Assembly: GCF_002575655.3 (NCBI RefSeq)
Contig: NC_053038.3
Coordinates: 139,516,885 to 139,580,884 of the forward strand
DNA from: Aegilops tauschii subsp. strangulata
Lineage: Eukaryota; Streptophyta; Magnoliopsida; Poales; Poaceae
Length of the DNA stretch: 64,000 nt
Reading direction: 5' to 3'
The notes under the pieces were generated by a model, which ran no database searches, was not told the origin of the DNA, and was given only the letters and a program-made list of their open reading frames with translations. Shown here in pieces: positions 1 to 12,239 of this stretch (position 1 is its first letter; every line of letters starts with the position of its first letter). Both the position numbers and the translations under genes were made by a program.

Positions 1-1963
1 CTGCATGCCGCCACGCAGGTGCTCGATGAGTTGGCCTGGGACTTGCATGTTGCCACGCAGGTGCCCGCCCGGCTGGTTGGGCTGGCAGCTGCATGGGAAC
101 GGCGGTGGAAGCTTGGTTGGCGCGGGCCTGGCGGTGGGCCCGGTGGCATCCTTAGCGAGGGCCTTGCCGAGTGGCCCGGCAAGGGTCTTGCCGTGGCGCG
201 TTGTCGTCCCCGGCAAGGATCTTGCCGGGGGTCTGGTGGCCTTCCTCGGCAAGGATCTTGCCGAGGATCGTCGTCTTCTAATCCTCATCTGATCTTGAAT
301 ATGTCTTCACAAAGATCTGCATGCCATCACAGAGGTGCCTTCCCGAGCCCTGGCCCCATGTTGATGACGACGTTGGGGGCCGTGGGCTCAAGGGTGGCTC
401 GCTCTGTTGGTGTGGGGCGAGCTGTCCCGGCAAGGGTCTTGCCGGGGCCGCTGAGGCCGCCCGGCAAGGGTCTTGCCGGGGAACCTGCTTCGTCCCTCTG
501 CTCTTTGTGGTCTTGGTCTTGGCGTTGCTTTGATTTTCTTGGGCTTCGGTCTTACCTTGGCTCACCTCCCCTGTTCTGCTTGGTGTGGTCGTGGGCGCGG
601 CTCCGACTGCACGTGCACAGGAAAAGGGGTACAAAAGCGTGCCCCTATTTTTGTACACCGACACCGCCCTTCAGATGACGACGGCCGACATGACAGCGGC
701 GTCCTCGACGGTGAACTTGCCCTTGGCCGCCGCACCTCCGGCAGCAGCAAAGACGCCTCCTCCGGGGGCATCTCAAGTGATGACGACTATGACGAGCCGC
801 CTCGTCTCCGCTCCCGGACCCAGGAGGGTGGCAGGCCGCCACGCCATCTTGCTCCTGCTCAGGGGGATGCCAAGCAGCGTTGTCACCGTGGCCCCGTGAA
901 GCAGGAGGAGGATTCCCACTAAGCGTGGGTGGTGACAGAGCCATCCCTCAGGAGCAGCGACCCTCGTGAGGCCGCTTCTTTTGCTTCACCCCTTTTTTAT
1001 TTCCTGCATCAAGAATTTTCGAAGAGCCCCGCGGGGGCATTTAATGAAATGTGGCGCATGTGCCTTTATGTTAGTATTTCTTACTCGCACCTCAACATTA
1101 CATTGCCATTAATCAAAAGGTTCTCGCATGGCGTGATTAGGATACCTTAGCTTAGTGCGTTTGTGGCCCTTGGCGGGTCCCCTTGTTGTGGGGGTGCGCC
1201 TCGGCTCCTGAGGAGCTTCTCTGGGTGTCGGCGCGGTTAAAGTGCCAGAGAGACCTAGGGAGGCCCGTTGTCGGGCTCTGGAGTCCTGAACAGTAAGACA
1301 CCCATGGGCCTCCACAGAACCCACGAGGGTCCTGAGCCCCCGGGTGAGGCGACCAACATTACCGCGGTATTGCGTGACACCCATTGAAGCCATGAGGTGA
1401 CCGCTCCTAAGGCCGATGGGCCGTTGGCTTGCTCGAGAGCGTCGTGCCAGGATTTTGCCAAGGCCTTGGCAAGGTGTTTACGTGAGCAAGCCTGCTGGCA
1501 GGCCAGTTCAGGCATATACACTGTGCCTAGTCCCCGCTCGCGACCCGCGATCGAGGGAGCCACAGGCAGCCACCGCACATCCTAAAGACGAAACTCAAGA
1601 GAAAAATACTGCGGGAAGAAGAAAGACCACGCAACTCCCCCCTTATAAAACAAGAACGCAAGAACCGCAAGTTTCATTCCAAGAAGTAGCAAATGGGTTA
1701 TAAGAGCAAAGCAACAGAACAGCCGCGTCCGGCACCTATGCTAGTATTCTAGTCTTCCCGCTAGCGCGAAGCATGGGGCTTCCACTTGGGCGTGGGTGGG
1801 AGCAACCGTGAGGCCTAGGGGCGGCACTCAGGACACTCCGGGGCGTGTACAGCCCCACTCATTGCTACATGAGAGTGTCACAGGTAGAACCTACTATGGT
1901 GCTGGATGTTCCAGGCATTGTGCATGGGCACCCTGTCCTGCATCTCCAAGCATACGACGCGGG
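1..1963. other. Unclassified GC-rich repeat sequence left of LTR A
   Basis: No family is recognised. The first 500 bases hold five short hairpin motifs (listed separately). A plus-strand reading frame at about 660-920 encodes an acidic, serine-rich, low-complexity tail (SSDDDYDEPP) that ends in a stop; it could be the end of a Gypsy antisense ORF, but this is a guess. A TATA-like CCTTATAAAACA lies near 1650. The segment does not join LTR A through a primer-binding site, so it is not the 5' interior of that element. It is probably part of another LTR retrotransposon cut by the window edge. Confidence 0.4.
175..480. repeat. Five dispersed short inverted repeats (GGCAAG-NNN-CTTGCC)
   Basis: Copies are at 175-193, 208-230, 244-266, 426-446 and 460-480. 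Each has a 9-10 base arm around a GAT or GGT loop. Copy 208-230 has arms CCCCGGCAAG and CTTGCCGGGG. Copy 244-266 has CCTCGGCAAG and CTTGCCGAGG, so one base differs in both arms and pairing is kept. They could be recombination or hairpin-forming repeats, or protein-binding palindromes; function is unknown. Confidence 0.75.
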
Positions 1964-2814
1964 TGTCGGATTCGGGGCTCCACAGACCCTGGATAGATTC
2001 AAACTCTGGGTGCATGCAAAGAACTCAACCTCCCCAGTCTGCCTACTCGTCGATCTCACGGCCTAGCTCGATGAACTGGAAGGAAATGGGACACAACAGT
2101 TCACCCAGGTGCGGGCCACCTTGCGGTGTAAAACCCTACTCCTGCTTTGTGGTGGATTAGCCTCGAGGTGGGCTGAGGATGAACTAGTACAGTGGGAGAA
2201 CAACCTCACGAGGTGTGTTATTGAGCTGGTGAGGGAGAGGATGATCTGAATGATCCCTGCATCCTTCGTCCCGTCTAAGGAGGTGGCTAGGCTATATTTA
2301 GAGTGGCCTTGGTCCTCTTCCCTCAAATGAAGGCGGGAAGGGATCCCTAAACGGCCAAATTCGAAGGGAGACACCTAGTAGATCTTATCCAGACGAAAGG
2401 TGGGCTCGGCGATGACCTCCGTCCTTCCGTCCTGGCGGTGTTGGTCTTGTTGCATGGAAATGGAAACCTTTGGCTCATTCCTGGGGACTCCACGCATGTG
2501 CTTGCTTCTTTAGTACCAAAGAGGAAACTACTGTACTACGCCCGCTGGCGCTCGTCTGGCCTTTGTCGTCATGGCTTGCGTCATCCGAACCTCATGCGGA
2601 GAGGACTCACATAGAAATATCCGCTCCTCAGGAGCCAGCCTGAGGAGGCCGCTCCTTCTGGAGGTCTTGGCGCCGTACGCCTCGCAAGGCTTGGCCCCTC
2701 GCATGTATTTTGTGTTGCTGGTGTTGAAGGTGGGCCGTACCAGGCCGTCGATGGAGCCACGCCAAGGGCCGCATGCAGGCAAGTCTGGGTACCCCGGTTC
2801 CCAGAACGCTGACA
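1964..2814 (-). repeat. LTR copy A of a Tat-type Gypsy element (its 3' LTR)
   Basis: The segment begins TGTCGGATTCGGGGCTCC and ends GCTGACA, so it has TG...CA ends, and it aligns along most of its length with copies at 22637-23230 and 36381-37181. The base to the right is purine-rich when read on the minus strand (GGGCCCGGGGGCTAC), as expected for a polypurine tract before a 3' LTR. The left flank has no primer-binding site. So A is read as the 3' LTR of a minus-strand element whose interior lies to the right. It lacks about 44 bases present in B and C near position 2400. The 5-base flanks (GCGGG and GTAGC) differ, so it is not a simple solo LTR. Confidence 0.75.
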
Positions 2815-4635
2815 GTAGCCCCCGGGCCCATGGCGCGCTCGGACTTGGCTTCAAGGCGAAGCCAAAGGGCAAGGGCGAAGCGCCGTGGGCCCCAACCACC
2901 TGCGGGCCCGGTCGACGTGTGGCGCGTGATGGGACGTGGGCGCCTCCACTTCCCCACGCAGCCTCGATAACTGCCAGGCTTGACGGCTACCTGTTGCAAG
3001 TGCAGCTTTGCCATCATTTCCTGCCATGTTCGCCCTTGGCTCCCCCTCTTTCCTGCAAACTTATGGCTCTTCTCCCAGATTTGGCACCGACGCCAATCTT
3101 CCCATGACTCCATGGCCCAAGGTCAAAGAACAAGGGAAAGGCTCACGCTTCCGCCAAATCCCAGCCGGGCTTGGAGCCCGCCCTCGACCGGTCGACGGTG
3201 ATCAATCGGGAGGGTTTGGACAAGGTCCGGCCGGCCCTTCCCGCTGATTCCAACGAGTGGAAGGCGACGACGGTCTGGCCTGCCTCCCGGGCTATGATCA
3301 ACATGGAGGCCACCGAGATCCCCATCCATCTTCATGCTCTCCTGGCTGCCCTGATCCCCCATTTCTCTGATTTCTTCATTGCAATAGTTTCGCATTACCA
3401 GATCCAAGCGCAGCATATGGACCCCCGGTCCACCATCATCCTTGCTACCTTCGTGTTCTTGTGCGAGGCTATGGTGGGCATTGCCCTGTCTGTCGCCATG
3501 TTCTGCCATTTCTTCTTGCTCCACCTGGTCGACGACCGCCAACACTCGGGATGCGTGGCGTTCCAGGCCGTGGCAACGACAGCTGGCTCGGGCATTAAAT
3601 TCATGCTCCGCCCAGATGTGAAGGGATTCCGGAAGGAGTGGGTGTATGTGGACACCACCACGCTCAGCCCCCTACTCGAGCACCGGCAGAACCCCGCTCC
3701 GACTGGGGGCACGTAAAGGTCGTCGATCATTGGCTCACCCATGTTTGGTCCAGGCTGGCCAAGTTGAAGAAGGTCAGGGTGACGGCGCCGATTGTGGTGA
3801 GCGATTTCGTCCGGCGGCGCATTGCCCCGCTCCAGCACCATTCTCGCCCAATGTGGGCCTTCATTTGCCCCAAGGACCCCATGGGGCTCCAGGCGCCTTC
3901 GCTCCCTTCCAAGATGTTGCGCATGATGCTCGAGCTCCTGAGGGGCGACCCTGCCGCGCTTTCGGAGGAAGGCTGCCTCTTCTACCATTACTCGAACAAA
4001 GAGGACTTCGTGAGGCAGATGCCCCTCTTTGACGAGTGGGGGCTGCGCCCAGCGGGCCTCGAGGGGCCTCGCAAGAACCCCATCTTTGTGGCCCCCATCT
4101 TCATCAATCCTGTGGCGCGCATCCCGGATGTGGTTGCAGGGGGCGAATGCCGCCGGTACTCCTGGGTCGACCGCTGGGGGAGCAGATGCTATTAGGTGCC
4201 CCCGAGACAGCCGCTCCCTAAGCTCCAGCGAGCACTCCTGAGGTGGTCGTTGGTGAGCTGGTGCGGCCCGGTGCTCCTGAGGTGGCTGCTCCCGAAGCTC
4301 CGGGAAGTGCTCCCGAGGTGGCGGCTGGTGAGCAGATCAGTCACGGCGCTCCTCAGGCGACTGCCCCCGAAGCTCCGGCAAGTGCTCCTGAGGTGGCGGT
4401 ACGCGGCCCACCCACCAAGGGCCATGCTCCGACCCCCCGGTTCGCTTCGTCTGAGCCTTGGAGAACTCCGCAAGAGGAAAGGGCTCCCGAGCTCTAGTGG
4501 TGACGCCTACCGTCCCCTAAAACAGAGGAAGTACATAGCCATAGACGAGTAAGTGCCTTATCTTTGTGGTTCTCCGTGTGTCGCATCCTTTCCTGACCAT
4601 GGCTCCTTAGAATCCCTTCGGCCGCGGCGACAAAA
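2815..4635 (+). pseudogene. Tat Gypsy antisense ORF, first part (Transposase_28-like)
   Basis: The strand is opposite to the Gypsy gag-pol, which fits the antisense ORF that Tat-lineage elements carry between pol and the 3' LTR. The clearest coding stretch is 3171-3716. It contains a segment like the plant 'putative gypsy type transposon' domain (Pfam PF04195), with the pattern LHALLAALIPHFSDFF then MDPRSTIILATFVFLCEA. The frame shifts near 3700 and continues at 3638-4195 (KMLRMMLELLRGDP region). It shifts again into an Ala/Pro/Glu repeat at 4243-4420. The true start and splice sites are unclear; an ATG near 3104-3112 is possible. The reading ends abruptly at 4635, where the LARD element is inserted, and the coiled-coil part resumes at 19681. 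The protein's function is unknown even in intact relatives. Confidence 0.65.
4200..4430 (+). repeat. Ala-Pro-Glu coding repeat in the antisense ORF
   Basis: A roughly 30-base unit of the type GCTCCTGAGGTGGCTGCTCC recurs several times, giving APEVAAPEAPG-like peptide repeats in the frame that starts at 4243. It links the globular head of the antisense ORF to its coiled-coil tail. The units are imperfect. Confidence 0.7.
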
Positions 4636-7600
4636 TGTCCGGACCCCGATTCCAAGTCACATCGATCTAGCCAGTAACACCTCATATCACTTTGCGGCCT
4701 CACGCACGGTATTCCCATGGGTGTCGCCTTACCATGGCCCGGACCATTTGCGCCTTTTGGCTCACGTATATGATAGTGTCGCTAGCATCCATATGACAGA
4801 GAAGCCGGGCCGAAGTGACTAGTCGTGAACCCAAAGTGGCACTAACTTACGGGGACAGGCATACATGAATCAACATCGAGCATGTCGGTCAGCAGCGTGC
4901 GAATCTGGGCTGTAGCATTGGGCTATTAGGACTTCGGTGAACCGGGCTGTAGCAGGCTAGGCAGGACTCCGGATGTCACCGCGTGACATTTCCCCGAAGG
5001 GACAGACACATGAACGAAGTGAATCACATGCTGGCCAGTCAAGTGTTCCGGAGCAGTAGTGGTGGGCTAGCAGGACTCCGGTGAACCGGGCTGTAGCGGA
5101 CTACTATGGCTCATGGAAGCACAAGACTACATTTCCCGATAAGAGAGGCTACCACGGATAAACAACTAGGTTGTCGGATCCCACACATACCAAGCATTTG
5201 AATCATACACACAATATGCTCGATATGTGTAAATACAACATGGCATCAGAGCATAACTCTACGACTCAAGTATTTATTCATTAGGCTCCGAGGAGCCAAG
5301 TATTACAATCATGGTCTCATGACCCAACATACAGAGCATACAAGAATCGAGTGGAAGCATAAACATGTCTGAGTACAGACAACTACAAATGAAAAAGGCT
5401 GAGAAGCCTGACTATCTACAAGACCCTCACAAGGGTACAAGATCGTAGCTAAGGTAAAATTAAATGTCGAAGTCCACGCGGAACTACTAGCGAGACTGAC
5501 GTCTCTCTGCAAAACATAAAATAGGCAAACGTGAGTACAAATGTACCCAGCAAGACATACATCAGAACTAGCTACATATGCATCAGTATCAACAAAGGGG
5601 GTGGTGGAGTTTGACTGCAGCAAGCCTGCTTTGACTCAGTGGCTGTCCTAAACTATGACTGCAAGTAACTCTTTTGAGGTGGCACACACGAGTCCACATA
5701 TCCACCATATCAATACACCACTATGGATCCGCTCCAGTCTCCCAACGGGAAGGCCATCCATAGCACTCACGCTTATCTTGCGAGTTTTAGAGTATCCACT
5801 TTCACTTTTCTATGAACTATACAGGCAACCCAGAAGTCCTTTACCGCGGCCACGACCTGACTAACCACACAAGTCTCTCGTCCAGGTTTATCGCCTATTC
5901 AGGTTCCATCCGCAAGGAGATCCGGCCGGGGTGTCGCTCACGGCCCCAAAGAATGTGTACAGGCCTCCAAGCCCACCAAACGGGCGACGCTTGGCATACC
6001 CGGCCACGGTGCCTAGTCTTTCCCAAGCCCACCTATACCGGGTGCCACATGGTAGACTACTAACACTACCTACAAACACCAGAAACTAGTTGCAACTCCT
6101 GGACAGAGATCACGTTGATTCATAAGTCGAGAGGGGTCGAGTTACCGGAACCCAATGTGTGGTAGTAACTGTTCATGGATCACAAACACAGAACTCAGTT
6201 CCTGAGAACGGCTTCAATGAGACAATCCACCATGTACTCCTACATGGCCTCTCACCAATACCTTTACCAAATCGTGTTCACACACTTAGCTCACAACAGT
6301 AGGACATGTTCCCACACCTCTAATTCATCCTCGATGAATCAGACCTAACTCAACTCTAGGCAGTAGCAGGCATGACAAACAAGCATGAATGAGTTGGCAC
6401 ATCAGGGCTCAAACAACTCCTACTCATGGTACTGGGTTTCATCTTTTTACTGTGGCAATGACAGGTCATGCAGAGGAAAGGGGTTCAGCTACCGCAGCAT
6501 GTAACAGTTGAAACGCTGCTGTCCTAATGCAGTAAAAGAGAGCAGGAGCGAGAGAGTGGGTTTGAATCGGAATGAACGAGGGGGTTTTCTTGCCAGGCAC
6601 TTCTGAAGATAGTATAGCACTTCATCGGTGTCATCGATCACGTCATCTGAAACATCGTCTACTAAGAGGGAACAACCACCAGCAAACACAAAAGGAACCA
6701 CAATCAATGCAATGCACATTCATATGAATGATATGTCATATTAAACTACTGAATTGACCTAGTGCAACAGTTAGTCATATTCATTGAAGTGGAATTCAAA
6801 CCTATAGGAAATTCCAACTCCAAAACTAATTACCATTTATTCCATTATCATGAATTGTCTTATTCAGTGGGGTTAACTTGTTCAAACATGCATGAAAATT
6901 CCATATTCAGATTCTTTGGATTTTTCTGATCATTTTTCATATATAAATCTTTTCAATCTGAGTTACAGAGTATTTACTATGAATTTTAGAAGTTTAAATC
7001 ATTTTCTAGATTTTTCTGGTTATTTAGAATTAAATCAAATCCAGTAAATGATTTGCTGCATCAGCAAGACATCATGCTGATGTCAGCTAGTCAACGGAGC
7101 AGCCCCAGTCAAACTGACAAGTGGGTCCCGCGTGTCGGTGTCACAACTTATTAACAGAGTTAATTAGTGCTAAGTGGAAAACTAACCTAAGTTAATTAGG
7201 GCCAGGCCCACATGTCAGTGACACCAGGGGTTAATTAGCATGTTAATTAGGCGCTAATGAGGTGCCACGTCGGCGCTAACCGACGGCGGTGAACAGAGCA
7301 CGTCAGATCTGCTCGCCTGGCCGTTTCCGGCGACGAGGGCATGGGCAGATGGGCTCTCTGCAACGGCCGCAACGCGGCGCATCCAGCGGTGATCTCGGGG
7401 CGGCCAAGGGTGGTCGGTAGCGGCGGCAGCAATGAGCTCAAGCGGCGGCGGGGCTCGGCGATGTGCGTGGGTGGCGCCCGGTTCGGACGCAGGTGGTGCG
7501 GCGGCTACGGCGTGCAAAAGGAGGAACTGACAGGGGGGTCAGGCTCAGTGGCTCACAGCGGTCATGGAGATGCAGCCGGCGAGCTCGGAGGAGGACCGGA

Positions 7601-8514
7601 GCGAGTAGGGCGGCAAAGACGATCTCGGCATCGGGAGGTTGAAAACGGGCTCGGTCGGGATGTTGCAGCGCTTCTGGCGGCGTGTGGCTCGTCCAGCAGA
7701 TCGAGGGCGCCGAGGCGGAGCTTCTGGACACGGACAGAGGGCGAGGAGGGCTCGGTGGCTGCGCGAATGGTGGACGGCGGCGATGGGCTCCTCTCGATGA
7801 GCACAGAAACGGGAGGGGGAGGGGCTAGAGCGAGGGAGAAGTGAGAGGGCGCTCGGGCGTCTCCAGGCACGGGGTCGAGGATGGGGGAAATGGAGCAGGA
7901 GGTGGAAGCAGGAGGTGGAAGCAGGAGGTGGCTTCGCCTCCTGTGAGTGCGACACGCCGTCGTCCTCCTGGCAAAGGAAGGAGACGACTGGCGCCTGGGC
8001 TGTGGTGGACTGGGCCAGTTGCTGCAATGGGTAAGGCCCAGGTAGGCTCTCCCTCTCTTCTGCTCTGTTTTAAATTTTGTTCTGTTTTCCTTTATTTATT
8101 CATTTTGCCACTGTTTTTAAATTCCAACAAATGTAAAAACAGTGACAACATTCCTCTGAATATTTTTATATTGCACAATGGGATTATCCAAAGCCACATA
8201 AATTATTTCAGAGGTATCTGAAATTATATTCCATATATTAAGAATATAAAACCAAATCCAAATACAATATTGATTTAAATTCAATGCCCAAAATAATTCC
8301 TTAAAAATGCACATTATTTTTGGTTTGGATCAAAGCCCTTGCCAAAAATACCGAATATAAATAAAGATCATTTTGGTTTCATTGAATGCAAATTTTAGTT
8401 GAACCTAGTTTGATTCAAGTGATGCTAGGGTTTGAACATCCCCATTTCAAGATTAAATGAAATTAAAAATGATGCAATGCCACTAATTACAAGCAGAATT
8501 CTAGGTTTGTGACA
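4636..8514 (-). repeat. Left (3') LTR of the LARD element
   Basis: It starts TGTCCGGACCCCGATTCC and ends TTTGTGACA, and is nearly collinear with 15694-19680. It lacks a block of about 130 bases present in the right LTR after position 5845, and has one extra 18-base unit (GAGGTGGAAGCAGGAGGT type) near 7900-7930. The block 7250-8030 is GC-rich and full of overlapping open frames, but these are not conserved as protein. The rest is AT-rich. Confidence 0.9.
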
Positions 8515-9834
8515 ACTCACCGCCACTAAACAAGAATCTCGTCCTGAGATTCAAGATGTGAGGTAAGAAGACACAGGGAACATGGAACTGACACGATCTT
8601 CATGATCCATTGCATTGTCGAAGACATTGATTCGCTGCAGCATATTGATCTTGACATCCTTGCTTTCGAGATCTTCATCTAACTACGACGATGGAAGGGA
8701 GGGAAACTCTACATGAATCGATCTTCTCAAAGATCAGCAACTCACGATCATCTCACGGAATGAGACATTGAAACATCTCTGGAGCTGAGAGGCAAAACAT
8801 GCATCAGGAGGGACGGAAGAAACAATTTGACGAGGGTTTCAAAGTAGCAAGGAAACAATTACCATGATCCCATAACGGGGCACCTTGGGGGAGGTGACTC
8901 GTAGAAATATTCCCTTAAGTGGCAAAAAGAGTTACTTTTGATTCAGAGATCATTGAAACTCTTTATACCAGCCTAAGGCAAATCGCAATCGATCGTTCGA
9001 GGGAGCTCGGAAGAATGGCATACTCAAACTAGGATGGATGATGTGGACTACCTTGTTGGACCCATGGTAATCCCACTTTCGAAGATGATCTTGGACAACA
9101 ACTGCTGAGAAAAGCAGCCCATGGAATTTGGCACAATGGTGGTGTAAGCTGGGAACAAAATGCAAATGTTGGGAATGTTCCAACCATCATATCTTCCTGA
9201 GATTCAGATCTGGTTGGTAACAGGATATTTCAGACAACATGTCTGGAAAAGGAAAGGTTGCAACACAAATCCACGAGATGACATTGCGAGATTCTCGGGA
9301 GATGAACTACGATAGCAAGCTCCAAAACATGAGCTGGTTCTGCTACACACATGTGAACATGTTGTCCAAGACAAGCATGACCACATAGTAGTCTTACAAC
9401 AAAACACTATCGAGTTCAGGTGGGGAACCATCAACGAGGATATCAAAGTCCTTGTATACTTATCGATGAACTTCTTATCCTTGAACAGATCCATCAGTGG
9501 CTTCTGTGCTAGGAATACATATGGAATGAAGGTAGCTAATCTGTCAAACCACAGAATACTCTGCACATGCATGATTGACTTGGGATGATTCTAGAGGAAG
9601 CAAAAACAAACCTTTCTCAAATTCATGGCGGCAACTTATACCTAATGCACGTGAACTTGGAGAAAGTCACTTCTTTCACCAAAAGATATACCTCATGAGC
9701 GGAACACGAATGCACTGCTTACAAAGTTTCCAACACTAGCTCAATGTTCAACATGAATCATGGAGGAGACAAGATGCTGCTGATGGGCTCAACAGCAACT
9801 CATCGGAATTTACATATCACTGGAATTCCACCAT
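8515..9834. other. Non-coding interior of the LARD, left half
   Basis: No gag, protease, RT, RNase H or integrase motif was found on either strand. The stretch beside the LTR contains AAGAATCTCGTCCTGAGATT, which resembles the sequence beside the chromovirus LTR at 61675, suggesting common descent of the element ends. The left copy of the CAT target duplication of the nested CACTA element is 9832-9834. Confidence 0.65.
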
Positions 9835-10492
9835 CACTACAGGAAACAGCTATTTTGCCGTCTGCCACGGCGGACGGCAAAGGCTCGAACGGCGGACGGC
9901 AAAGGCCTTTGCCGTCAGCCGCGGACGGCAAAAGGCTTCGGCAAAGTAGGCTACGGTAAACAGCTGCTTTGCCGTCCGCTTCCTGGCGGCGGACGGCAAA
10001 GGCTCTTTGCCGTCTGCCGCGGACGGCAAAGAGAGCGGACGGCAATAATTGCGCTGTCAGTCCGTTAAGTGGCTAACGGCAGGCCTTTGCCGTCCGCCGC
10101 TGACGGCAAAATTTCTATGGTCTTTGCCGTCCGCCGTATGATGTCGTCTACACGTCACTAGATGGCAGGTTCTTTGCCGTCTGCCGCTGATGACTTTTTG
10201 CCACTTTTAGAATTTTCTATAAATTTTTCACTTGGTCGGCGCCGGCGCAGTGAGATGTCCCGTCGGCGGTGGCGGTCCGCGGGCGGCGCCGGTTCACACG
10301 CCACCGCCCGACGCCCGCCTGCGCACGCCACCGCTTGACTGCCCGCGCACGCCGACGCCTGGCCTCCTGCGCCCTTAACAGCTCGGCATTAATCGCCGGC
10401 GCCGATTCGCACGCCGCCGCCTGGCCTTCTGCGCCCTTGACCGCTCGGCTGGCCCGGCATTGATCACTGGCACCCACCCCGCCCACCACGCA

Positions 10493-10500
10493 TATAAAAA
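10493..10500 (+). promoter_or_regulatory. TATA box of the CACTA passenger gene
   Basis: TATAAAAA lies about 108 bases before the ATG at 10608, between GC-rich flanks, and is followed by a CT-rich leader typical of grass 5' UTRs. Placement relative to the reading frame suggests a once-functional promoter carried inside the transposon. Confidence 0.55.
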
Positions 10501-10607
10501 GTGCCTCGCCCCGCCGTGGCTCTCACACCGCCCCTCGCCTTCCCTCTCCTTCTCCCCCTGCCGCCGGCATCGCCCCTCTTGCGCCCCACCTCTCCCTCTC
10601 GCCGGCG

Positions 10608-11537
10608 ATGGCCCGCTCCACCTTGACCCTCGAGGAGGCGGAGGAGCTCGCCCACTTCGTCATCCCCGCCGCTCCCGACGTGCGCCTCCCGGCGAGGTGG
10701 CGCCTGAGCGTCGACGGCGTGCCGGTGGCGCCGGTGCCCGAGGTCGGCACCCACCTCTTCGCCCGCGCCGTCGGCCTGTACAGGGCGCGCCTCTCGCCGG
10801 AGGAACTCGCCGCCCCCAGTACGCCCCCAACGGGCGGACCGCCTCGCCGACGACCACCTGCGCTGCCTCCACGCGTACGCCGGCCTGCGCCCGCCGAAGA
10901 AACACAACCGCGCGCGGCGGCATCAGCTCTGGGATGGGCGCACCTTCGAGGAGGTCGTCGCGCCGTACCGCGTGCAGGCGGCCGCCGGCGCCGTGCCCGC
11001 TCCGCCGGGGTACGGCTACGCACTGTTCCTCCGCGGCGAGGCTCGGTCCACCCGCGAAACCGGCGGCGCGCGCATGAACGTCGGCCCGCGCCCGGCGCCG
11101 CGCTGGCCCCTCGACGGTGACCGCGGCGCTGACCGCCTCGGCAGCGGCGACCGTCGCACACGCGCACGGGACGGCGCCGGGTCGTCCAGCTGCGCCCCTC
11201 CGCCAGAGCCGGCGCCGGAACCTGAGCCGGCGTTGCTGGCCGAGTACAGGCGTTGGCGGCGGAGGCCGGCGACCTGGAGGACATGCCGGGCTACCTGACG
11301 GCGATCCGGGAGTCGGAGAACGCGCCGATGCCGCCACCCCTCGTGCAGGAGTACATGCAGCTCGCCCCGGTCGCCGTCCACCAAGAGGACCCGCCGGACT
11401 TCCCCGGCTACCACGCCGCTGTGGCTGACTCGATGGCTGCGCCGGTGGTGGACCTGGACAATAGCAGCAGCGACAACGGCGACGACAGCGACGGGCTCTA
11501 CGACGAGATGGACTTTGGCGGCGTCGAGGACGAGTAG
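10608..11537 (+). pseudogene. CACTA passenger gene of unknown function, frameshifted
   Basis: The ATG at 10608 opens a GC-rich frame beginning MARSTLTLEEAEELAHFVIP, with a compact N-terminal region that continues to about 10820. The sense then moves to another frame (about 10820-11250, containing LWDGRTFEEVVAPYR). It returns to the first frame at 11253-11537, with a PGYLTAIRESENAP segment, a second PGYHAAV segment and an acidic DDSDGLYDEMDF tail before TAG. Smooth codon use across the frame changes suggests two small indels in a once continuous protein of about 300 residues. The type of protein (LTLEEA head, 'PGY' repeats, acidic tail) resembles a multicopy family I recall from wheat genomes, spread with transposons; its function is unknown. 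No known enzymatic motif is visible. Confidence 0.55.
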
Positions 11538-12235
11538 TTTAGTTTAGGTTATTTTCGAAATAATGTTTAGTAATGTTTAATTATTTTCCTAATGTTGTTT
11601 AGTTTAGTCAAGTTTAATTTCTAGTATTATGTAAAATATTTATGAAAACTATGATGAAATATCGAGTGTGTTTGCGTGGTTTTAAATTATTGTTTGCAAA
11701 TTGAATTTTTGAATTAATACTATTATGTTTGCAAAAAAAGTTTGAAAATTAGGATAGAAAATAAAAAAGAAAAAAAGAGGACAGCTAAATAATATTAGCA
11801 AAATAGAATGAAAATAAATTTTTGACCGGTCAGTGTTTTAGGATTTTTGACCGAAAAAATTATAGAAAATTCTAAAAGTGGCAAAAAGCCACGAAACTTG
11901 TCATGCATCCTAGTCATGATGATACAACATTACAGAAAAAAATTGGGCTCATTTGAAGGATGTCGAAAAAAAACTCATTTTCGAACGGGGCCTTTGCTCC
12001 TACCCGAACGGTGTCCGGAGAACGAGGTCGATTTTTTGACATCTTCAGAATGGCCTGAAATTTTGCATGTGAGTCAGTATGCCCACTCCCACACGGAATC
12101 CAATAAGTGAGCGTATTTCGAAACGAAGAGCACGTTGCTTCACGTCCGGTCAGTGTTTTAGGATTTTTGACCGAAAAATTTATAGAAAATTCTAAAAGTG
12201 GCAAAAGGCCACCAAAAAAAGAGGAAACTTGTCAT
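11538..12235. other. AT-rich CACTA interior with repeated ~45-base motif
   Basis: This is non-coding. A motif ending TATAGAAAATTCTAAAAGTG occurs at about 11858-11883 and again at about 12177-12203, preceded in both by GGATTTTTGACCGAAAAA. Its reverse complement occurs at about 10193-10228, on the other side of the passenger gene. Confidence 0.7.
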
Positions 12236-12239
12236 GCAT

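Noticed and set aside
1964..2814. LTR A as a solo LTR
   Set aside because: Flanking 5-base sequences do not match, and a polypurine-like tract and antisense ORF follow to the right.
7254..8221. Long overlapping open frames in the LARD LTR, repeated at 18437-19387
   Set aside because: They result from GC-rich LTR sequence. The two LTR copies differ by frame-changing indels, so no protein is conserved.
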